From NCBI GenBank assembly GCA_021162285.1, contig JAGGYZ010000099.1, positions 1-12,163 of the forward strand: a stretch of 12,163 nt of DNA. Direction: 5' to 3'. Made by a program: the position numbers and the translations under genes. The notes beneath the pieces were generated by a model. That model was not told the DNA's origin, did not search any database, and saw only the letters and a list, made by a program, of their open reading frames with translations. Positions 7,863 to 12,163 of the stretch are shown here, one piece after another. This DNA is from Candidatus Fermentibacteraceae bacterium. Its GTDB lineage: Bacteria; Fermentibacterota; Fermentibacteria; Fermentibacterales; JCC-6. How positions within the stretch are numbered: position 1 is the first letter of the stretch; each line of letters begins with the position of its first letter.

Positions 7863-8510
7863 TTATCGTCTGTGCTGTGGAAGAAGGAACTGGTTGACTT
7901 CGCTCCACGGGAAAAACAGCTCTCCGTCAGGTTTTGCCGCTGCAGATGCATGGGGATAGTTGAAGTCGTAGTGAAACACGATCCCTCCCCGCCTCATCCC
8001 CACATTCTTCAGATTCTCTTCAGTAAAAACAAACTCATCACCGGTTTCATTGTGTATCCGCTCCTGGAGCATGCTGTCGCACAGCTGGATCAGTTCGGGC
8101 AGCGTTTCCGGAACGAACAGATCATTCGGGGTAACTTCCTCACCGGTTTCCAGATCAAACAGATATCTGAAAACCATGGATGACGGATATGCCCCGAGGG
8201 TTTCCACAGTAATCTCAAGATCAAGAAACTGCGGATCGCTCCATACTACCCGAAACGATGAACCAACTATCCCTCTGTGGTTGACACTGTAGTTTTCAGA
8301 GGTCTCTTCAATTGTTTCTCCTGTCACATTTTCATAAGCCAGGATTTCATTTACTCTGCTTACTCCGGAAAAATCCCCTTCAACAACAGGCCACTGGATC
8401 ACGGCACCGTCTTCGCCAGGAACGAATTCCATCCGGCTGACTGTGGCCAGTGGAGTGCCCACTGGTATAACTCCGACAAGACCAGCCATCAACAACGGGA
8501 AAAAACACAT
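7863..8510 (-). CDS. secreted DUF3298/RsiV-like domain protein
   Basis: This 215-residue protein has a hydrophobic N-terminus (residues 2-21), probably a signal sequence although it lacks the usual basic residues. No lipobox cysteine is present. The segment from about 95 to 215 (LEITVETLGAYPS, then YLFDLETGEEVTPNDLF and an acidic ENLKNVG helix, then FHYDFNYPHA) has the pattern of the DUF3298 domain found at the C-terminus of RsiV and in PdaC. That domain binds lysozyme in RsiV; whether it does so here is unknown. The ATG has AGGGAG 6 bases upstream and no alternative start codon upstream in frame before it. It appears to be a single-gene unit, with two TACANNTGTA boxes upstream. Family assignment is by pattern only. 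Confidence 0.75.
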   Translation of the reverse strand: MCFFPLLMAGLVGVIPVGTPLATVSRMEFVPGEDGAVIQWPVVEGDFSGVSRVNEILAYENVTGETIEETSENYSVNHRGIVGSSFRVVWSDPQFLDLEITVETLGAYPSSMVFRYLFDLETGEEVTPNDLFVPETLPELIQLCDSMLQERIHNETGDEFVFTEENLKNVGMRRGGIVFHYDFNYPHASAAAKPDGELFFPWSEVNQFLLPQHRR

Positions 8511-8545
8511 ACACCACTCCCTGCAAAAGTAAGTTGAACTGCGAA

Positions 8546-8555
8546 TACAACTGTA
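8546..8555. promoter_or_regulatory. TACANNTGTA operator-like box A
   Basis: TACAACTGTA fits the TACANNTGTA consensus known for CopY/BlaI/MecI-family repressors. It lies 36-45 bases upstream of the DUF3298-like start codon. The wider 14-base site (8544-8557) matches box B at 12 of 14 positions. Confidence 0.5.
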
Positions 8556-8587
8556 CTACAACACGCAGGAAAAATTATTCCCGGAAG

Positions 8588-8597
8588 TACAGCTGTA
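8588..8597. promoter_or_regulatory. TACANNTGTA operator-like box B
   Basis: TACAGCTGTA sits inside a perfect 14-base palindrome (8586-8599, AGTACAG/CTGTACT). Its centre is exactly 42 bases from that of box A, four helical turns, so two repressor dimers could sit on the same face of the DNA. The 8511-8603 gap holds no clear −35/−10 pair that I can identify. A near-palindrome GGAAAAATTATTCC lies between the boxes (8568-8581). Confidence 0.5.
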
Positions 8598-8603
8598 CTG
8601 CAT

Positions 8604-8801
8604 CTACTCCCGCATAACAGCCTTTACTCTTCCAACAACACCGGATTCAAGCCTGACTTTGATACCATGAGGATGGAAAGACGACTTTGTGAGAAGTACC
8701 GCAATTACTCCCTCTGTGAGTTCTCCGGTTCTCTGATGGTGCTTCTGAACAACCTGCACCATCATACCTGCCATCAACTCCGATCGCTTTGTTCCGTCCA
8801 C
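8604..8801 (-). CDS. ywbE: YwbE family protein (DUF2196)
   Basis: This 65-residue protein carries the family signature almost end to end: V-Q-V-V-Q-K-H-H-Q-R-T-G, L-T-E-G-V, then T-K-S-S-F-H-P-H-G-I-K-V-R-L and G-R-V-K. The function of the family is not established; its small beta-rich shape suggests a nucleic-acid-binding fold, which is inference. The start is GTG at 8801-8799, two bases after the tpx stop. No clear ribosome site is close (AGGG lies about 14 bases upstream), so coupled reinitiation after tpx is likely. It is the last gene of the propeller/tpx/ywbE operon. Later in-frame ATGs would remove conserved sequence. Confidence 0.88.
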   Translation of the reverse strand: MDGTKRSELMAGMMVQVVQKHHQRTGELTEGVIAVLLTKSSFHPHGIKVRLESGVVGRVKAVMRE

Positions 8802-8803
8802 AG

Positions 8804-9313
8804 CTACACCATTGCCCTAAGCACTTCTATGGCAGCTTCGTAGTCAGGTTCCTGCCCGATCTCAGGAACGAGTTCAGTGTAAACAACCAGATCGGATCCG
8901 TCCAGAATAACAACCGCTCTGGTAAGAAGACCGGCAAGAGGTCCTGTGGTTAAAGTAACTCCGTAGTTTCTGCCGAACTCCGGTGAACGGAAACATGAAA
9001 GTGAAACAACATCCTTCAACCCCTCTATCTCGCAAAACCTGGAGTGAGCAAAAGGCAGATCTGCGGAAATGCAAAGAACAACAGTGCTGTGAAGGCTGCC
9101 GGCTTCTTTGTTGAATCTGCGCACTGATGCTGCGCAAACGGAAGTATCAAGGCTGGGGAATATATTGAGTACCTTCACCTTACCAGCATAATGCCTCAAT
9201 TCTTTCATTGACAGGTCGGTAGCGGTAAGACTGAAACCAGGGGCTTTCATCCCCTCTTCAGGAAGAGCTCCCACTGTTTCAACCTGTTCACCGTGCAGCG
9301 TTACTAGTGCCAT
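8804..9313 (-). CDS. tpx: thiol peroxidase Tpx (atypical 2-Cys peroxiredoxin)
   Basis: This 169-residue protein matches Tpx in length and pattern. The peroxidatic cysteine is C60 in PSLDTSVCAASVRRFN and the resolving cysteine C94 in RFCEIEGLKDV; E. coli Tpx uses C61 and C95. A third cysteine (C81) is also present. FRSPEFGRNYGV and RAVVILD follow as in the family. The enzyme reduces hydrogen peroxide and alkyl hydroperoxides using thioredoxin. No signal peptide is present. The ATG has a GAGGAG ribosome site that lies in the 11-base gap after the propeller gene. ywbE follows after two bases. The first gene of the operon is a membrane protein with a zinc ribbon, so a redox-related role for that gene is a fair guess only. 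Confidence 0.96.
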   Translation of the reverse strand: MALVTLHGEQVETVGALPEEGMKAPGFSLTATDLSMKELRHYAGKVKVLNIFPSLDTSVCAASVRRFNKEAGSLHSTVVLCISADLPFAHSRFCEIEGLKDVVSLSCFRSPEFGRNYGVTLTTGPLAGLLTRAVVILDGSDLVVYTELVPEIGQEPDYEAAIEVLRAMV

Positions 9314-9324
9314 GTTCTCTCCTC

Positions 9325-10407
9325 TCAGTAATTCGATAGATCGAGTTGAATAACGGTTCCGTCAACGGTTAATCCAAAAAGCTGACGGTCTGAGTTTATT
9401 ACAAAATCCCTAACGTAAACACCTGGATCGATAGTATTAAGCAGTTCACCTGAAGGGCTGAAAACAAGAAGGTTTCCAAAATCGCTTATCCAAAGACGGC
9501 CCAGAGGATCTACATCCATTCCCGACGGCATTGTGAACAGATCATCACTGCCAAATCGGTCCAGAAAACGACCATCGGAGTTGAAACTGAGAACAACACT
9601 GTTGAAAGATCCGAAAGCATAGAATTCTCCCAGATTTCCAGACACTACTGTTGTACTCAGCTCGCTGTCACCAGTGTTTGAACTGATGGCACTTTCAACT
9701 GTCAGCGTTATTTCTCCGTCTGGATTAAAGCGCAGAATGTCATCCCCGTGTTTGTACCACGAAGCAAGAATGCTTCCATCAGGCGCCGTATCCACATCGT
9801 CAAAACCCCAGCCTTCAGGGTGCTGCAGTGAGTCCAGAAGCTCACCGGATTCGCCGGAGTATGCAAAAAGCTCACCTCCGTACACCAGGTAGACAGTACC
9901 TTTGTTGTCAGCCGACATTGAGGAAAGATAGTGCCCGTCGCCAGAAGCGAATGCCCACTGCCGCAGGTATTCTCCGCCGGTGCTGAAAACCTGTATCCGC
10001 CCCGTTTCTCTTTCCCCCACATAAATACGGTCGTTACCGTCAATTGCAATACAGACCGGATCCTGAAAATACCCCGGACCGCTTCCTGCACTACCAAATT
10101 CATTGATCACGATCTCCAGTCGATCAGGTAAAGCAGACTCGGATTTCTCTGAAATTGCAGATCCTGTCATGGTGTAAACAAACACAGAAATGCCAACTAC
10201 CAGCAGAATGCTAACAGCAACTATAACTGCAACGGTTCCTCCGCATGACCTGGTCGGAAACACCTGTACTTGTGCAGGCGACGAAGACGATTCTTTGTAC
10301 CCGGGAACCATAATTGAATTACCGCAGTACTGGCATTCGACCGAAGGGACACCCCTGCGAACCTTTACAGTAGCACCGCATGACGGACATTCCAGCTGCG
10401 TGGCCAT
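9325..10407 (-). CDS. zinc ribbon, transmembrane and NHL-type beta-propeller protein
   Basis: This 360-residue protein has three parts. Residues 7-28 form a zinc ribbon, with CPSC (C7, C10) and CQYC (C25, C28). Residues 56-80 are one membrane helix. Residues 97-360 form a repetitive beta-propeller: FGSAGSGPGYFQDPVCIAIDG and RIYVGE near 104-131, and an FGSDDLFTMPSGMDVDPLGRLWISD repeat near 285-309. The ribbon should be cytoplasmic and the propeller extracytoplasmic. A similar repeat order is common in NHL/SMP-30-like propellers, which often bind proteins or ligands. The ATG at 10407-10405 has GGAGG upstream. A longer frame from 10482 would run through the promoter and is rejected. tpx begins 11 bases downstream. 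The ligand is unknown. Confidence 0.88.
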   Translation of the reverse strand: MATQLECPSCGATVKVRRGVPSVECQYCGNSIMVPGYKESSSSPAQVQVFPTRSCGGTVAVIVAVSILLVVGISVFVYTMTGSAISEKSESALPDRLEIVINEFGSAGSGPGYFQDPVCIAIDGNDRIYVGERETGRIQVFSTGGEYLRQWAFASGDGHYLSSMSADNKGTVYLVYGGELFAYSGESGELLDSLQHPEGWGFDDVDTAPDGSILASWYKHGDDILRFNPDGEITLTVESAISSNTGDSELSTTVVSGNLGEFYAFGSFNSVVLSFNSDGRFLDRFGSDDLFTMPSGMDVDPLGRLWISDFGNLLVFSPSGELLNTIDPGVYVRDFVINSDRQLFGLTVDGTVIQLDLSNY

Positions 10408-10430
10408 AAACCCTCCAATGGTTAGGGAAT

Positions 10431-10459
10431 AGTATAACCCACGCCCTCTCCTCAACCAA
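10431..10459 (-). promoter_or_regulatory. promoter for the propeller/tpx/ywbE operon
   Basis: A good −10 box TATACT (10436-10431) has TTGGTT (10459-10454) 17 bases upstream, a weak −35 that keeps TTG. The predicted start near 10424 gives a leader of about 17 bases. Confidence 0.5.
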
Positions 10460-10594
10460 GGAAAAGAGATCAAGGTCGTCATGCTTCCCGAATATCTCAG
10501 CTGTTACAATCTGTTACTGACGAATAATATCCTGCCATTGCCCCGGAATCATAGTGGAACTGCCGGAATGGTCCGGTAACAAGGAGGCAGTAAA

Positions 10595-11470
10595 ATGAAA
10601 AAACTCGCAGTTGCAGCAGCGGCGATGATTGTTGTTGCCGGATGTGTAAACTCCCCGGAACTGACTGATACAGACTGGATCACTCAGCTTGTTTCAGAAT
10701 CAGATTTAAGTGAAACATCGGATCTGGACGGAAACGGTAACCCGGGTGAAAGCTCTAAAGATCCGGGAGAAGTCTGTGTTCCAGAATTCTGGTACCGCCA
10801 GCTGGTTAATGAACCGACCCGTCAGATAATTATTGAAAATGACCCTGTTGCAGATGTGTGCACGGTTACGGTTATTCACAATCTCTGTGCCGAGCTGATT
10901 ATTGACACTGTGTGGAATGGTGTGTTCGAGCCCGGCTCGAAGGCCATCTCTGATACCAGATATACCAGGCTGATAGTTGAGAAAATTCCAGACGAAACAC
11001 AGTACGGCGGATGGCGTATTGTTTCCGTGACCCCTGCTGAACACATGCTTGCAGTGGGAGAGCAGGAAGTTTTCGTAAGCTCCATAACAATATACAAAGA
11101 CGATCAGCTTATCTGGAGTTGTACAGACCCTGGGCAGTTCTACAGGGTGGACTCTGAACTTCCCGAGCTTTCCGAAGGTGACTTTGTTAGAATGGAAGCC
11201 ACTGTGGAACACCTCAATCCAATGTACAGTCCTCCGTTCTTTGTTATTGCACACGGTCCGCTTTCCGGTCACAACAGACACCTGATGTACGATAACGGGC
11301 TCTACGGTGACGAAACAGCCGGCGACGGTATCTTCACCTATCAGTGGTATGTGGAATACACGGGACATCACCAGCGGATAGCAGTCGATGTTATCGATGC
11401 AGACACCTTCGCCGATCAGACTGAGCAGGACTACGATTCCGGAGCCTGGGGAATTCACTTCCTGAAGTAA
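10595..11470 (+). CDS. lipoprotein with an Asp/Gly-rich, choice-of-anchor-X-like C-terminal segment
   Basis: This 291-residue protein starts MKKLAVAAAAMIVVAGC, a classical lipoprotein signal with Cys17 as the acylation site. A D-L-D-G-N-G-N motif at 43-49, resembling calcium loops, precedes a variable middle part with four further cysteines (C61, C89, C98, C176). The last 80 residues contain DNGLYGDETAGDGIFTYQW (233-251), a pattern I associate with extracellular beta-sandwich domains of the choice-of-anchor-X kind, where a D-x-G-x-x-G-D-x-x-A-G-D-G-I-(F/Y)-T core recurs. The family is not certain. AAGGAGG lies 7 bases upstream of the ATG. It is divergent from the propeller gene over a 187-base gap, and a terminator follows. 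It appears to be a single-gene unit. Confidence 0.8.
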   Translation: MKKLAVAAAAMIVVAGCVNSPELTDTDWITQLVSESDLSETSDLDGNGNPGESSKDPGEVCVPEFWYRQLVNEPTRQIIIENDPVADVCTVTVIHNLCAELIIDTVWNGVFEPGSKAISDTRYTRLIVEKIPDETQYGGWRIVSVTPAEHMLAVGEQEVFVSSITIYKDDQLIWSCTDPGQFYRVDSELPELSEGDFVRMEATVEHLNPMYSPPFFVIAHGPLSGHNRHLMYDNGLYGDETAGDGIFTYQWYVEYTGHHQRIAVDVIDADTFADQTEQDYDSGAWGIHFLK

Positions 11471-11488
11471 TCTCTATCTCCTCCTATT

Positions 11489-11520
11489 GAAGCAGACCAC
11501 TTTTTGCAGTGGTCTGCTTC
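11489..11520 (+). terminator. rho-independent terminator
   Basis: GAAGCAGACCACT (11489-11501) pairs perfectly with AGTGGTCTGCTTC (11508-11520), a 13-base stem with a 6-base loop. It is followed by TTCCCGTTGTT, a modest T-rich tail. It lies 18 bases after the lipoprotein stop and separates it from the next gene. Confidence 0.75.
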
Positions 11521-11526
11521 TTCCCG

Positions 11527-11556
11527 TTGTTCATCCCGTACGTAAAAGTTTAGATT
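11527..11556 (+). promoter_or_regulatory. weak possible promoter for the zinc-ribbon protease gene
   Basis: TTGTTC (11527-11532), an 18-base spacer and TAGATT (11551-11556) precede the gene. The match is poor. A promoter is expected here because a terminator ends the upstream unit. Confidence 0.25.
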
Positions 11557-11577
11557 CATCTTGTGAACGGAGGTGAA

Positions 11578-12163
11578 ATGTACTGTCCAAAGTGCGGTCA
11601 CGAGCAGAATGACGGCAACCTTGAGTGCGCCCGATGCGGCCTCGTCTTCAGCAGGTACAGAAAAATTGATTACAGCAGTGTAACAAAGCCCGGCCCGGGT
11701 CGCAGAACACTGAATTACGTGCTGTATACAAAGGACAGAATTCGGGTTACCGGCTTTGCAGGCCGTTTTGCTCTTTTTACCTTTCTTGTTTTCTGGTCGT
11801 TCATATTTATGGTTCATACGATTGAAAGCAACTATGCCGGAAAGTCATTCATGCACAGTGTCAATCTTCCCTTCCATGAGGCCGGGCATATTGTTTTTAT
11901 GTTTTGGGGAAGTGTTATGCACTCTCTGGGCGGCAGTCCTGGTCAGGTAATAATGCCGCTGATCTGCATGCTGGTGCTTCTTGCAAAAACAAGGGATACT
12001 TTCGGAGCCTCTGTGGCACTGTGGTGGATGGGTGAGAGTATTCTGGACACAGCTCCCATCAACGATGCTCGGATAATGCAGCTGCAGCTGCTGGGAGGTA
12101 ATACCGGGGCCAGTGCGCCTTACGGCTTTCACGACTGGAATTTCATACTTACTGAGCTGGGGC
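11578..12163 (+). CDS. zinc-ribbon membrane metalloprotease-like protein with HEAGH motif (C-terminus cut off by window edge)
   Basis: I translated 195 residues from ATG at 11578, which has GGAGGTGA just upstream, and the frame stays open to the edge. Residues 3-20 form a zinc ribbon (CPKC, then CARC). A hydrophobic segment lies at about 59-80. It is followed by NLPFHEAGHIVFMFWG (97-111) with H100, E101 and H104, the zinc-binding HExxH of gluzincin-like or M50-type membrane proteases. A second hydrophobic segment is at 123-136. The conserved-looking stretches DARIMQLQLLGG (163-174) and HDW (185-187) follow and may supply further zinc or catalytic contacts; this is inference. The shape resembles site-2-protease relatives of the M50 group. 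The substrate is unknown. The preceding gene ends in a terminator, so this is the start of a new unit. Confidence 0.75.
   Translation, partial: MYCPKCGHEQNDGNLECARCGLVFSRYRKIDYSSVTKPGPGRRTLNYVLYTKDRIRVTGFAGRFALFTFLVFWSFIFMVHTIESNYAGKSFMHSVNLPFHEAGHIVFMFWGSVMHSLGGSPGQVIMPLICMLVLLAKTRDTFGASVALWWMGESILDTAPINDARIMQLQLLGGNTGASAPYGFHDWNFILTELG

Noticed and set aside
10408..10482. Longer start at 10482 for the propeller protein
   Set aside because: The extension covers the predicted promoter and lacks a ribosome site, while the ATG at 10407 has GGAGG and begins directly before the zinc ribbon.
10563..10576. Short hairpin CCGGA/TCCGG before the lipoprotein ribosome site
   Set aside because: The stem has only 5 base pairs with a 4-base loop and is too weak to call a riboswitch or attenuator.
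10706..11458. Minus-strand open frame of 250 codons opposite the lipoprotein gene
   Set aside because: The plus-strand gene has a signal peptide, strong ribosome site and terminator, so the opposite frame is a shadow.
1..12163. CRISPR arrays, insertion sequences, tRNA or rRNA genes, phage or defence genes
   Set aside because: I looked for direct repeats, transposase motifs and RNA-gene features and saw none.

Overview
This window reads as chromosomal DNA of a Gram-negative bacterium with about 50% G+C. Two genes carry lipoprotein signal peptides, one encodes a divergent SurA/PpiC-type periplasmic chaperone, and one encodes an inner-membrane M23 endopeptidase, so a two-membrane envelope is likely. 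The housekeeping proteins (Mfd, Upp, TyrS, Tpx, YwbE) are standard bacterial types. Several surrounding envelope proteins look unlike those of well-studied species. That mix suggests an uncultured or poorly sampled lineage, possibly in the FCB area, but this is an inference and sequence reading alone cannot fix the taxon.

Layout. Positions 1-6520 hold a minus-strand operon: upp (uracil phosphoribosyltransferase), a membrane-anchored M23/LytM endopeptidase starting at TTG, mfd (transcription-repair coupling factor) starting at GTG with a 4-base overlap, and a SurA/PpiC-like lipoprotein cut off by the left edge. A 92-base divergent promoter region separates upp from plus-strand tyrS (6613-7848). 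tyrS converges on a secreted DUF3298/RsiV-like protein (7863-8510, minus), whose upstream region carries two TACANNTGTA boxes exactly 42 bases apart. Next comes a three-gene minus-strand operon (10407 to 8604): a zinc-ribbon/transmembrane/NHL-propeller protein, tpx (thiol peroxidase) and ywbE. Divergent from it is a lipoprotein (10595-11470) that ends in a strong hairpin terminator. The right edge cuts a gene for a zinc-ribbon membrane protein with an HEAGH metalloprotease motif.

How the genes fit together. The left operon joins pyrimidine salvage, cell-wall hydrolysis, DNA repair and outer-membrane protein folding. The mfd/SurA-like adjacency is a recurrent arrangement, and the rest looks like general growth functions. 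The middle operon couples a periplasmic thiol peroxidase with a membrane protein of sensor-like shape. I see no CRISPR array, transposon, phage gene, tRNA or recognisable defence system. The most unusual items are the paired CopY/BlaI-type boxes, the two proteins that both start with a cytoplasmic zinc ribbon followed by membrane segments, and the zinc-ribbon HExxH protease.
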